From Pegea sp. RAD2-039 (lineage: Eukaryota > Chordata > Thaliacea > Salpida > Salpidae), in assembly GCA_034620365.1 (NCBI GenBank), contig JAQGEQ010000363.1, forward strand, positions 2,046,001 to 2,110,000: a stretch of DNA of 64,000 nt, given 5' to 3'. The translations under genes were made by a program, and so were the position numbers. The notes under the pieces are model-generated. The model had not been told where the DNA came from, searched no databases, and saw only the letters and a list, made by a program, of their open reading frames with translations. Shown piece by piece: positions 37,901 to 51,116 of this stretch (position 1 is its first letter; each line of letters opens with the position of its first letter).

Positions 37901-40900
37901 TACAAGAAATGAACCAATATAAACGATATCAGAATAGTATAATGTCTATTAAAAAAACATCTGTTATTTAAAAAGAAGTTTACTAATCATTTACAAAACG
38001 ATAAGTTATCGATAAAATCAGTTTAGTCATTTATCAAAACACAATTATCAAAAGTTTTGTAGTTTTTCCTTTGAAAACTTTAAACTGTGATTTTTATAAC
38101 GTTATGTTGTTCTGCATCTTTTCCATACTTAACTGACTTATTAGTTAGATCTCAATATATTTTCTTAATTATTTGATAAATAATTGTTTTTTTTTTCAAC
38201 TATATAATATAAAAATTACTTTTAATATTAATTTTAATTATGGATATTTTGATTATAAGTCATTAGTAAGTTTATTTGAGAAATTTCATTTTGTTTTTTT
38301 TATACAAATAAAAGATCAAATTAATGTGATAAAGATTAAGATAGATGGTTTCAAAATTGAAAAATAAAATAAACATTTTTTAAACAAATAAACTTAAATA
38401 GTTCGAAAAAAAGCTCCTAAAGTGACAAACAAATTTTAGATGGCAGATTACGAGAATGTTTTTAGATTTTCCCCCAATTTTAATTAAAATTGAAACTTAA
38501 CAGGGTTTTTGTCAGTTGAATTAATCGAATAAAAGTAAACAGACATGTGATGATTCAATAAAAATTGTAATGACAAGTTTAATAATTGCTTTGAGTTTCT
38601 TTTACAATAAACAATCAAATATTATGAAAACAACTAGTTTTAAACTAACCATTTTAATATTTAAGAATAGAAATTTGATAAGTGAACAAATAAGTTTTCA
38701 AGATTATATTGTTTGGTCGTTAACTAACAGAAGAAAATCTTAAATATTTTGATATTTTTAGAACACTTCAACTTTAGAATTAAACTTCAAACAAGTTTAG
38801 AATGAATCAATCAAAAAAATTGATGTACTCTTGGTTTTTTGGGAAAATTCTTAGTTACAAAAGCTGTAAAGCTTATTTCTTAGTAAGTGTGGACATGTAA
38901 ATCTGCAAGATAACCATTTACTACAACGAGAAATGACCTCATAAAGAATTTCAACGTTTTTATAAAAGAAAATTTAATTTTTAATATGATAAAAAGGTTT
39001 TCAAAACATTAAAGATTTTTATAAATTATTTTAAAGCTAGATGCTATTAGGGAAAGTTTTTTTTCAGTTTATTAATGATTTATTCGTTATTGGCATACTT
39101 TAGATGGTAGGTGATGTTTTGATATAAGTTAAAAATGATTTGTTGTCAGACATCTAAATAAAGTATAAATGAAACATAAAATATTAATCTGTAAATAATA
39201 TATCAAAACCATTTTAGGAATTTCACTAAATACATTTTTCTCTAAATATAATTGAGTTATGCGACTTATAATCTTTTAATAAATTAATTTAGATTGATTT
39301 CCAAAAAGTACTAATTTCAACAATATTTGATACATTCGCATCTGTCAGAGAAAAAGCATATGTAGAAAATCAAACAGCTAAAGATGTTTCGTATAATTCA
39401 ATGAAACAAATTTAATTCCAACATCAATGATGTTACTTAGAAAAATATCTCTTACATCGAAGTGAAAACAAATTACTAAAAAGGTATTCCTTGGAATAAT
39501 AAATGATTACATTTACTTATTCTTTAATTGAAGAGTTACAATTTTGAATGTATTTTTGTTGACAGAGTTTTGTGTTTAAAGTTACAATCCTAAAAATGTT
39601 TAAATAATAATTAAGATTTAGAATTCTTCTTAAAAATCCGTTATCTTTTATATCAAAAAAATCGACTCAAATTTCTGGAAAGATTTTAATAATAAATAGA
39701 TGAAGATAAGTTTTTCTAACCATTTTCTTAGGTTATTTTAGTTTCTACTGTTAAAAAGCTAGTTTGTTGTTTAAAATTAAATATTTTGCACTGAAAACAA
39801 CTGAACTGATGTATTATTAGGTAAACAATTTACTTTTTAAAGTATTTATAAGTCATCTAGATGAGGTTTTAATTGTTCAACTAATTTGTATACACAAAAC
39901 AAACCTGTTTTTGGAACAACAATTATAAAAACATTAAATTTCTGTTAAAATTCTAAACGAAGAGTCAGGTTTTGGTTTGATTAGTTTTGTGTAAGCTCTT
40001 CAACATTGTTTATAATTTTAAAATTATATTTTAAGATACGATGTCAAAGATAAAATATATTTTACCTATTAATAAAATGTGAGCAAAGTTCAGACGAAAC
40101 CAGAAAAACATTAAGAGCAAAATTTGTAACTTTAAATTACAGAAAGTTAAAAAAAATATGTCGACTCCAAATTACAAATAAAATTACTCAAAGTTCTACC
40201 TCCCTCTCTCTATGAAATTTTCATTTTCTGGAAGTCGAGATATTGATTGATAAAGTCAGCAGAAAATTTCTTTTTTGACAAATGACGTCAGACAATTATC
40301 GGGAAAGCCCCATAAGAGAGTTTCCAGTTAAACATGTTTATAGTTAAACTTTTTGAGATGAACTATTTAAAGTGTGTTGCCCCATAAATTACAAATTTGT
40401 CTTAATTCCCTTTATTTTCACCAATTTTCTACCGAAAGATTAATTTACAACAGAAGTTAGACTTATGGAACATGATTATTTTTTTAATTAATGCCGTGTA
40501 TATGAAGAACATTCTTTTTTCTTTCTTTTTTTCATTTACTTTTAGATATCCATTTAACACAAAATCGGTCACACATTCTAATGTTTTTATAAAAACTTTT
40601 AAAATAAATCATCAAAATAAACACTGTATTTAAGTTTAGGTATTTTGTTCCAAATGCTTATGTCCAGTTTCCACTTTCATCAGATTGAGTATTCTACTAC
40701 TTTATGATCAATTTATAAGTAACTTTGTCTTTAAGCATAATTTCATTTGTTTAAAAATGTAAATTTTTTATAAATATTAGACAAATAATCAATATTTTTT
40801 AAAATATCGCTAGATGTCGCAATCAGTTGGTAGTTTTAGCAGCAGTATAGTTCGAATAGCTTAAAACTACTTCTGAATAATCTCTTTTAAGCTGGTAAGT

Positions 40901-42796
40901 TTATAAAATAAAGATGAAAAATTAAATACAATTTAGAAAAGCATTTCAAAATATTTTTTTGTTTTTAACTTTTAGACTTTTATCCACTTGAAAAAACTAA
41001 ACAAACGATTTGATTAAATTGTGACTCAAAATAAACATTTTTTTTAAACTTTTATTTGTAATAAATAAATTCTTATAATTTATGAACGACAAAAATTACT
41101 CTTAATTTCATTATTTTATCGTTCTGTTTTTACCAATAATTATTTCCTTCGTAATTATCTCGTATTCTGTTTATGATAATCGTTGTTAAAATCGTTAGCT
41201 AAATATATTAAATTTTGTTACATAGATTTATTGGAAAATTATTTTTACAGCTAATTTTGAGTTTGATTAAAAAATTATGTTGCTAAGAACTGTTTTCCAA
41301 ATTCACTTTTTGGAAATATAACTTAAAGTTCAAACTTATTTAGAACACAAATTTACTTAGTATTACCAAAAAAAAGAAATTTTCTTTTTTTAACAAATTG
41401 CTAAATATTTCCGTTTATATACTACTAGAAATTGTTTTAAAATAAAGTACCAAAATAAGTAAATGAGTTTTGTACATAACAAAACTTTTTATGGGTTTTA
41501 GAAAGATATTTTTATGCTGAAATTTCTGGTAAACTGCTTGAAAATGTTTCGTAAAGTTGTTTCACACAAAGTTTAACAAATTTGTTAGCTTACCAAATGA
41601 ACTTTACAAGTAGCTTTATTTGATTTATTATTAAATAGATTTAGATAGCAGTCTTTTAAGTGTAACCAAACAACAGCAAAACTTTAGATGGCAAAATCTA
41701 GATTTGTAACAGAGACATCTTAGTTTAGAAAAGAGAATTTTGATTAGTAGCAAGCTGTTTACTAGAAATTAAAAAATTCAACATTATTGAGAATTTCTCA
41801 AAATATAATCTCTTTTTTGTAATTTGAAAGAGTAAACTTGAGTTTGCGAGTAAATTAATTTATTTTTATGTGGGTTACTTTGGAAATATCATTTTTATTT
41901 ACTTAGAAAAATAAGCAACACTTGATTCTGATAAATAAACTGTTTGTTTTGGTTGAATAAATATTTAAGCAATCATTAAAAGGATCAATATTTAGCCAGG
42001 AGAGCTAGCAAAGAAAGTAAACTGTTCTTAATTTTAATTATGTTTGCATCTCGTAAAATTTGCAGCTAAATTTTAATAAAAGAGTTTCTTAAGTAATCTT
42101 TCATTTAATACTTGAAAGCGGAATCTTAAACGGTTATAAACAGGCTCAAAGTTTATTAGCTTTGTTAATGTCAACCAACAAAAGATTTAATTTTACAGCA
42201 AGCTAAATAGAAGATGAAAAACGTTTATAAAAGCTAATTGACTAAATGTCAGGAAAATTTAAAGAGTTTTTGAAAATTATCAGCAGATAGTTTGTAAAAA
42301 TCTTTATTCGATCAAAACACAACCAAATGATATTTTAGTTTCAATTTCAGCATGCAAACAACAGCAGGAGGATATCACTACATAAAAAATATATAGAACT
42401 TCAAAAAATTACAACATTTTTATATACCCTCGTAAATTGTTTAAACATAATTAAAAGAAATCAGATAAAGTCTTTTATCATCTTCACAAGATTGGACTTG
42501 AATGCAAATTGAAGCTGTGCCGGTTTAGCTGATAAATGGCTTGGTATGTATTTATAAGGGTGCATCAGGTAGAAGTTGAATAGATAAAAAGTTTTGTGAA
42601 TGAATTGAAGTGTGGAAATAAAAGATCTTCTCAAAATAGATTTGAAAAATACTTTTGTTGTATTTAATGGAATAGAATTGAAGGAGAAGCTATTAGTAAC
42701 AAGTATATAATGAAAAATAAGTAACAAGCTGAATAAACAACCTGAAACTTCGACGTGAGCAAAATTAATTTGAAAAATCAAAAATACTTCATCTTT
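34911..42796. other. AT-rich intergenic region, no gene seen
   Basis: The first 750 bases are the Corin 5' flank and are somewhat richer in G+C around 35100-35660, with TGACGTCA at 35469-35476 and 35628-35635. Beyond that the sequence is very AT-rich. Frames at 36088-36354 (minus), 37463-37660 and 38173-38367 (plus) show no domain and no splice context. The minus frame at 42461-42781 lies in the probable 3' untranslated region of CFAP97. Another TGACGTCA is at 40283-40290. Confidence 0.4.
37801..37856. repeat. Perfect 28-bp tandem duplication
   Basis: Two adjacent identical 28-base copies, each T, eight A, then TGTTACATAACTGACTTTA. Probably a replication slippage product; no function is implied. 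Confidence 0.9.
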
Positions 42797-45772
42797 TCAC
42801 CACACATCTTGCCAATTTGGTCGAAGGTTTCCGAAATGGGGTTCCCCGATGTCTAGGGCTTGTTGAATGATGTCCGGGTCACGTGATAGTTGAGCTGAAA
42901 CATGAACACGTGACTGTTTCTCGCTTTATTCAAAGTTAGAAAAGCTTTTTGGATGATAAATTATTTAAATTAATTTCAACTTTGTATGTATTGAAGAAAA
43001 TAAAAGTAGATTTCCGTTTAAGCTGCGTAATTTCAATTGATTCAATTAATTTCAAGTTACGTAAAAGCTAAAAATTGTTCTAAAAATAAACAATCAATTA
43101 AATCTTCCTAGCATCTTTAATTTGCATCTTCAATTTGTTGGTTTATAAATTTGAGAGGTGGAAATTAAGAAGAGCTAAATCAGTTAGAAGTGAAAAAGCT
43201 AAAACATCATTCAGTGATGACTCAACCAGTTCAATGATTCGAATTTTGAGTAGAGTTTTAAAAATGATTTCTCAATTACATACAAGTGGTTGAAGAAAGT
43301 TAGAAGTTTTTAGAAAGTAGTGAAACTAGAAAATATTTTATTCGTCATTGTGTGCTTATATTTGACTCATGAAGTTACTTCATACCAAAAAGTTTTCAAA
43401 AGTCTTCATAAGCCGCAAAAAGTTTTGCTATAAATGAAAAACATTTAATAAATATTAAATTGAAATATAGAATTGATATAAAGATCCTTTATATTGACTC
43501 ATATTTCAAAGAATCAAGATTTACTGAACATTTTGAAGATAAATTAAAATACTAGCGCATTTTGTAAATTTGAAAACTTTCTTTGAAACAAAACATCAAA
43601 TGAATAATTACCGAAATGTCGTTTTGGTCTCACAGGAAGGCTACTACCCATATATTTGGTCTGCTGGTGATAATCTCTCAATTGCTTACTTCTTTGCAAA
43701 CCTGGTGTGGCTTTTGCTGACTGCAGACGTTTTAGTATTTGCTGCAATTTCAAATAAAATTAGCTCAAAAATTGTAACAAATTAGTAGCTGCTACTGGAA
43801 AATAAATTTTCTAGATAAGAAAGTGTTTGGATAATAGAAAATGTTTTGATGCATTGAAGTCTTAAAATATTAAAGTATAGAAACGCCAAAACCGTTCTTG
43901 AAAAAGTTAATAATTTATGAAAAAATGAATTTGAAAAGATAATAAGATTAATTTAAGTGAAGAAAAAAATGTTAGAAGTAAATTGAAAAAGAGAACTTCA
44001 AGTCAAATTACACATTTCAATTTGCCATGAAATAAATTAACAATTCATCAAAAACATGAATTAGTAGATTGAAGAAACAAACCATGTTCTCGCGTTCAAT
44101 TTGACGCTGTATATTTGCTCTATTAACAGCACTGTGATACAACTTCGGAGTCGCGCTTTGATTTCTGCTTCTTCGACTACTTGAAGCTGTAGAAGCTCGT
44201 GAGCTGGCACTATAAAAATATATTGGGAGTTAAGAACTGGGATTTTACTGAAAGAGTTTTATCAAGATAAGAAGTAAGTTTACAAAGCTGCTAGCGTTAG
44301 CACATAAACTGAAGTTTTATGAAGAGGATCAAACCTGCTTCTCACTGAAAACCGAGATCTTGCAGTTGAAGTACTTGCTGCACTAGATGGTCGAGATCTA
44401 GGAGTCTTTCTACTGAGCTCCTTGAACAAGCGATGATTTTCCATCTCAATCTCACGAAGCTAAAAACAAATTATTCGATTGGTTGAAGTGATGATGAGGT
44501 TGAAACGAACTTGATTATTTGAGAAAGACATATTCCTACGATTGTGATTAGCTCTTCTTTGTGAACTTTGTTCCTTGTATTTTTCCTTCAACAAAATACA
44601 AAACTTTTAATGAAAATAAAAAGTTATCCATTCACATCAGAAGATTTTCTTGACATCCAGTTAACGGATTATAGATAGAAGCAAGAAGATCATTTGCTGA
44701 TTGAATAACAGAAACATTTCAACCAAAACACAAACCACAGATCTGTTAATTTGATTGAAGTCTTCTAACATACAACGATAAGAAACCAACCTTAACATTT
44801 ATTCCTTTTTCTTCAAGATCGAGGATGATCTCCAGCAAGTGATTAAGATCAATTTCTTTATTTTCTTCCTTCTTCATTGCTTCTTTTTCATTACTGCAGC
44901 TTGAGACGTGTTCAGTGTCTTGTTCTGAAGAACCTTTCTTGAAATATCGATTAAGTGATCCTGAAGGACAATGTTGTGATGTTTTATTAAATTCTAAACC
45001 GACTGACACGAGACGAACAACATCAAAAATATAAATAATCACCTTCAACATGATCAAGAGAAAATCTTCCATTCACTCGGTTTTTGTGACTTTTAGTTTT
45101 TTGAAGTTTGTTTTTTTTGTGGGTGATCTTTTGGAGGTCCACGTCAGATGTGTCTGCTTGCTTGAATGTAACATTCAGTTTTGTGATATGTTTCACTTCC
45201 TCATCTTCAGACTTTGATTCTGAATTATTTTTTGATATTTTACTTCCCCCATGATCTTTTTCATCTTCTGAAAAAGAGTAGCGAAAAGATCTCTTCATCC
45301 TTGGAGATGTTTCAGGAGAAGATTGGGGAGAAACATCCGTGAGTGTGTCATCATCTTCATCAGTTGAAGATAGTATCACAGGTGAATGATAACCATCTTT
45401 GTGACGTGAAGATGAAGTTGATGTAGTTGTTGGTGATTGAACCACTTCATCAATTGAATCATCTGAATCACTACCATCAGAAGACTTCATAACTCGGTTG
45501 GTGATGTTGTTTGTTCCATGCAAATCCCAGTGGTCAGAATCTGATCTTTTTCTGGACTCTTTTTCACTGGAGTTAGAAGATAACTTGTCTGAAAAATCAA
45601 TAAAATTTATTAAATAAACTTTTTTAAATTATTTGATAATTATTCATATTTCAGCAACTACAAAAAGTTTCTTTAAATTTGTTTAAACATCAAGAATATC
45701 ATCAGAAATTTGTTAATAAATACCTTCTACTTGAAGCTCATCATCAAAGAAAGAAAAGTCAGATGCATCCAT
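42797..45772 (-). CDS. CFAP97: CFAP97 (cilia and flagella associated protein 97)
   Basis: Eight exons: 45724-45772, 45043-45588, 44791-44960, 44511-44585, 44335-44459, 44083-44209, 43612-43741 and 42797-42894. Together they make 440 codons including stop; human CFAP97 has about 530 residues. Conserved blocks appear in family order: D-T-L-T-D-V-S-P-Q-S-S-P (about 97-108), D-L-N-H-L-L-E-I-I-L-D-L (about 237), L-R-E-I-E-M-E-N-H-R-L-F-K-E-L (after a splice), P-K-L-Y-H-S-A-V-N-R, I-E-R-E-N, then S-K-Q-L-R-D-Y-H. The N-terminal half is acidic and Ser-rich, as in the family, and the C-terminal half is basic and partly coiled-coil. The protein is linked to cilia and flagella in animals. The last exon ends R-P-N-W-Q-D-V-W, comparable with the Trp near the human C-terminus. 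Confidence 0.92.
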
Positions 45773-46437
45773 ATTTGATAAGTTTTACAAGAAAAAATTT
45801 TGTAATCTAAAATGTAAACTAATAAAGAATGAATAGAATGTAAAAATGTTCTCATATAAAAATACCAAATAAATATAATATTTCGAAAATAACATAATTT
45901 TTAAATAACATAAGAAATGAACAATAAAAATTATCAAATTATAAATCAAACTATGAGAGAAAATTTTTAATGAAATGAAATAAAAATTTCAACATAATTA
46001 GTCAACAACGATTCATATAATTAAAGTAAATATAAATTATTATAGTAAAATAAGTTTTTACTAAATATAGATTACAATTATATCAGTTTTTAAGCTTACC
46101 ACTTTAGGATTAAAAATAAAAAAACTAATTTTAACAATTTTATTTACTTGAAATTAGATAAAAATAAAAAAATTAATTGTTTATTGACATAATAATCAAT
46201 TATTTATGTATTTATTTTGATAAGAATATTAAACAGAGTTATTAGATATAACTTTGAGTTTCAAAAACAGATGATAATAAAATCTAACACAAAGTGCTTG
46301 AAAATTGATTTTTTTACAGTTTGTAAGAAAGCTCAAGTTGACATAGCAAAAACATTCAGCGTTTCCATAAACAATTATGTAACTTTATTTCGAAAATATT
46401 AAAATATGTAACATTAAAGAAGTAAACAGAAATAAAA

Positions 46438-46458
46438 CATATATATATATATATATAC
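46438..46458. repeat. (AT)n microsatellite
   Basis: About ten uninterrupted AT dinucleotides. A simple repeat. Confidence 0.9.
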
Positions 46459-46929
46459 CGCAATAGCTTTTAATTTATGTAAATAAAATTGTACTTTTAT
46501 ACCAACTTCCTAATTATGTAGTTTCTAGTAATTTTCTTGAATGCATTTTAATGTATTTCTGTTAACAGCTGTAAGTTTTCGTAAAGTAATCTATAAATAT
46601 GACTTTTTATAATCATTTATGCTTATTATCGAAATCATTTTTGTTTAAAACCCATATAATAGAATACAGGAAAACTAACGCTTATATATGGTAGAAATAT
46701 ACATTACCTGTTACACTACTAAGAAAAGTATTTAATATATCAGTAATTAAAGGTATGGAAACTAAATCGAAGGAAACCTAAAAAATCAAATAAAACACTT
46801 TACAAAATTTAAACAGATACACTTTTTGTAATGATAATAACTCTATAATAGATAGAGCTTTATTCAATTGTAAAGGCAACTAGAAACAATGGTAAGAAAA
46901 AACGATACAATTATTATCATTATTAAAGA

Positions 46930-47880
46930 TTCGTCCTAATCTTCATCTTCTTCATTTTTAGTCAACATGCTGTCATCTGGATTGTCTTTTTTATCACTTG
47001 GTGAAACCCGTCGGGGAAATATACTCTTTATTACTGTGTACTAAATAAACATCGAAATCCTGTTCATCAGCATTTGGTATCTGGTTAAACCCCTCAATGA
47101 AACGTTGGATTCCCTGCCATCTAGATAACAGTCCCGAGCGTACATTGGGTTATCCTCCAGTAGTTAAATCTTTTTTACACTATCATCATTTTATTTATCG
47201 GCTATAGAAGGGAGTGTAACTTTTAACATCCTTTCTTCCTAAGTGATATAATGAAGCTCTCTTCTTGCTTCGATCATTATCACAACTGTTAACAACAAAT
47301 ATCAAATCTGTTTCATTTTGATCGTAGTTCCAAGCCTTCAGAATAGAATCCCAACCGCCAACATTTCATACAGAAAGAGAAATTCCTTTCACCTGATGTG
47401 GGAATTTCTACACTGAAACCTTTAGTGGGAATGATAGGAAAGGTTTATTCCAATTTAAACTTGAATAATAAAATAGTTTTCCAGCAGTATCTAGTCCTAA
47501 CATGATAGCTGTAGCATGGTACTACCAAATAATTTTCTCATTTCAAATAGAAGTAACTCAATTATCAGATATTTCCACCATCATCTCCATTTTATATCAA
47601 ATTCACTGATACTCTCTCTTCTCATAGAGAATTAATGAGCTTTATCCGAAAATTTACAAACCTATCCATATAAGCAAAATGACCACGCACTCCCTGTAAC
47701 TACTTTGGATTTCTAAGGGGATAAAGATCTATCAGAAGTTTCAAACGCTCCGGATCAGGCTTCATTTGATTTCTTTCCACAATAAGCTCGAAAACAAAGC
47801 TCTTCTACTCCATATACTGCAACTCATGCAAGGTCATTTTTTTGTCTCTGACGGACTTAAGAACTGTGGATGACATGGAG
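46930..47880 (-). mobile_element. Decayed Ty3/gypsy-like LTR retrotransposon pol fragment
   Basis: Minus-strand frames, broken by stops, resemble the end of a gypsy-type reverse transcriptase. The block at about 47830-47690 reads I-V-E-R-N-Q-M-K-P-D-P-E-R-L-K-L-L, then P-L-R-N-P-K, a stop and L-Q-G-V-R-G. This matches the usual 'IVS..GI.PDP.K...I....P.N.K.LR.FLG' segment. Further downstream, L-L-S-R-W-Q-G-I-Q-R-F at about 47130 resembles the 'SR..RW.L.LQ.F' segment after RNase H. No LTRs or intact frame were seen, and the second match is weak. Confidence 0.5.
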
Positions 47881-49175
47881 CTGTTCTACCAAAAATTTGT
47901 ATCTTGAATAAACGAACAATACGAAATGTATTGGAAGGGTAGGAAGGGAAGTTCTAGGGCTAAAAAGTTTTGTTTCGTTTCTGATATTCACAAATTTTTA
48001 AAAACCTAAAAGTGAAAAATTCAGAGGATAGTAGAAATGCTGTTAAGCAATTTAGATCAATTTAAGAAATAAAGGATCCAATAAACTATTTTAAAGTTTT
48101 AAGCTATTAACTAAATAAGAAACCAAGCAAAAGTGTAGTTTTTAAGCTTATGAATTATTTGAAAAATAATTTATTTGATTGAAATATTTAAGCATTGATT
48201 TGTAGAAAAAATATTTAAAGTATTAAAAATTTCAGAAACGATAAACATAAATTTTTTCTGAGTTTAAAATTGAAAAAGAACTCTTTCAAGAACTGCTAAG
48301 ATCAGTCTCATATTATAAGATTCAAAATTGGCTGAATTCTTATAGCAAGTCACGATACTATAGAAGTATCAGATCTTGATATTAAAAAATAAAAATTCTT
48401 GTGTTGAAAATATTTCTACAAAATTATAAATTCTGTTTTTAGTTTTTTCTACAAGTTTCAATGGTTGACATCTTATCCTAGTTTGATTTGTGATCTAACC
48501 TGGCATTGATGTTTTCTTAAATGCTATAAAAAATGAAGATGCTACTTAAAAACGGGATCTAAAATATTATGATTTTTAATAAAAAATGAATCAAAATTAA
48601 GAAATTAAAAAGGCAGCAAATTTAAAAGTTGAGTGACTTTACTGGTAATTAAAAGCTTTAGATGGAAGAGATAGTTAGATGAAGCTGGTGACTTTGCTTC
48701 AGATAAGGGAGTATTTTGAAAAGCTCCAAAATTTTTCCAATATTTTAACATAATCGTTAAAGGTAAAAAAAGTTAATTTATTAAATTGATTTTGTTTGAA
48801 CTTTTGAGATATGTTGTATGAGTCACTAGTTACACTTTATTTTATCTAAAAATCTGCGAAGCTCAACTATCTTCGAGACTGAAATACGGTTTTCAAATTT
48901 AACAAGTTTTTAGTTAGTTGAACTTCATCTGCATGATTTTGTAAATATAAAATTCTTTAAGCTAAAGTTTATTTTTATATCTAAACACTTTTGCGATTCA
49001 AAGCTAAATATGAAATGAATATGAAAGCTGAGAAATAAAAATTAAAGTTTTGGTTCCAACTGGTAATATTTGATCTTTTAAATAAAACAAAATTTATTCA
49101 CTGAGACTTTTAATCAAATTTACTATTTATTATAACTAATAGTTTCAACATAATTAGATGTAAAAACTTTGAAGT

Positions 49176-51116
49176 CTAGAGAGAAGATTTATCATCAACT
49201 AGAAACTTAGCATGATGAGTGATATGGTCCTCCATAAATGTAGAAATAAAGAAGTAACTATGATCATAACCCTGCAGAAACATACTTATATAAAAACAAA
49301 TAATTATTCATTGAATTAAAGCTAAAAAAATGTCGGCTAATAAATATCAGTGTAAAACAATAAAGAAAACATTAAAAATATTATAATTAAAGATGATAAA
49401 ACTACCTCTTGAAGTCGAAGAGTTATAGGAATATTAGCTTGTTGGCATGCTACTTTCATATTATCAGGACAAAGTTGGTAAAGAAATTGATCCTTAGTTC
49501 CAATATCGATGAAAATATTTGGGTTGGAACCTTTATAGACTTTCACCAACTCACAAGCATCGTACGCCTGTAAACAGGTAAAGATTAAATATTTAGAAAA
49601 TAAACATTGTATGCTAGGTAGTAAATTGAATCACGAACCTTGTAGGCTTCAGTATTTTCACCCAAATATCCTTTAAAAGCTTTTTTGCCCCAATCGCAGT
49701 TCATAGGATTAGTGATAGGCGAAAAAGCTGATACCGACTACAAACAAAATTGTTTTATAAAAATAAATAAAAATGAAGAAATAAATTTGATTCATTCAGT
49801 TGATGCTGTGACTGTTGAACATTATATAAACATTCTGTTATTCCATTTAAAAAGTTTAGTCGTGAAAAAAATGAATATTTGATAATAATCATTCAGCTAC
49901 ACTTTATTAATTAATTAATGATTAAACTCGATGAGAATTCTCTCAGGTCACCTGATATTTGCCTGGGTTTTTCAAAGCACAGATAAGAGCACCATGTCCA
50001 CCCATACTAAAGAAGACAAATTAGATAAACATTTTTTACATGTACCATACTTTTATGTAAAATTCTAATTATTTAAATTTATATTTAGAAAAGCAAATTG
50101 TCTAAAATCATGAGCTGTTTAATTGATTAACATTTTAAGAATTTGATGAGTCATCATCATCATACCTATGTCCAAATATAGATGTTTTTTCAGAATTAAC
50201 TTTCTGAGCAAATGCAGAGTTAACTACTTCTGGTAACTGAAAAAAAAACAACAAAATAAAATGAATAATAAACTTGATAATCGCTTCTTACTTCTTTTGT
50301 AACATATGAATACATTCGATAATTTGTTTTCCACTTATCTTCAGTTGCATCAACATAAAAACCAGCTCCAGAACCAAAATCATAGCTATCATCTTCACCT
50401 TCAATCTTGCATCCTCCTGATAACATTAAAGATCAATAATCTTATTTTGGTAGATGTTATTTTTCAACAAACTTGGACTTGTATCTGGGGTTACAACGAT
50501 AATTCCATATTTGGAAGCAAACATTTGAGTATTTCCCTTAGTTACCACATTTTGCTCAGTACAAGTCAGTCCAGAAAGATAATACAAAACTGGACACTTG
50601 TTCATTTCAACCTAAATAAGAAATTATAAAAACAATTATGAACGTCAATTACAAAAAATATAAAAGAAACAAAATTAAAGCAGAATCTATGAGGTAAATT
50701 TTGAGTCATATGATAAACTAACATAAAAAATATTAAGACTCTAAAGTTTGGCTGAAAACATAAAAGGAACTTTTATTTTGGGTCAAAATATTTTAAGAGG
50801 CAAGTTTTAAACAATTAGATGCTTTTATAAAGTAGAACATCAGATTAAACTGATTAAAAATAAGTTAAATCATTTGGCTATAAGTATAAACAACACAATA
50901 AAGCAAAAGTCATCAACAAAATAAAAAAAAAACTAAGAAACCTTAAAACAAAATATTATATTATTAATCAACATTCAATTGGTAACAGCATTGAAGTACC
51001 TGTGGTGGGAAATAAACGCCAAACTTCATGGTGCACCCACATTCTTTACTTTCATGTTCAAATATTTTTTGATCTCCTCCAAAAGATTTATTACTTGCAA
51101 CTTCTTTTACAGACAT
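49176..51116 (-). CDS. ESD: S-formylglutathione hydrolase (esterase D)
   Basis: Eight exons: 51000-51116, 50473-50611, 50292-50416, 50166-50236, 49952-50006, 49639-49737, 49406-49567 and 49176-49271. They give 287 residues (human ESD 282). The enzyme hydrolyses S-formylglutathione to formate and glutathione in formaldehyde detoxification, in the cytosol. It is an alpha/beta hydrolase. Visible motifs are [29 protein letters not shown], the nucleophile elbow G-H-S-M-G-G-H (Ser151), [10 protein letters not shown] with the acid residue, and G-Y-D-H-S-Y-F-F with the catalytic His260. All family landmarks are present in order, with no frameshift. Confidence 0.96.

Larger units (their letters stand above)
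45773..49175. other. Intergenic region between CFAP97 and ESD
   Basis: AT-rich. It holds an (AT)n microsatellite at about 46438-46458 and the retrotransposon fragment listed separately. No intact gene seen; the frame at 46217-46402 has no recognisable motif. Confidence 0.5.

Noticed and set aside
42461..42781. 106-codon minus frame after CFAP97
   Set aside because: It lies just past the CFAP97 stop codon in probable 3' untranslated sequence and is Phe/Leu-rich without a motif.
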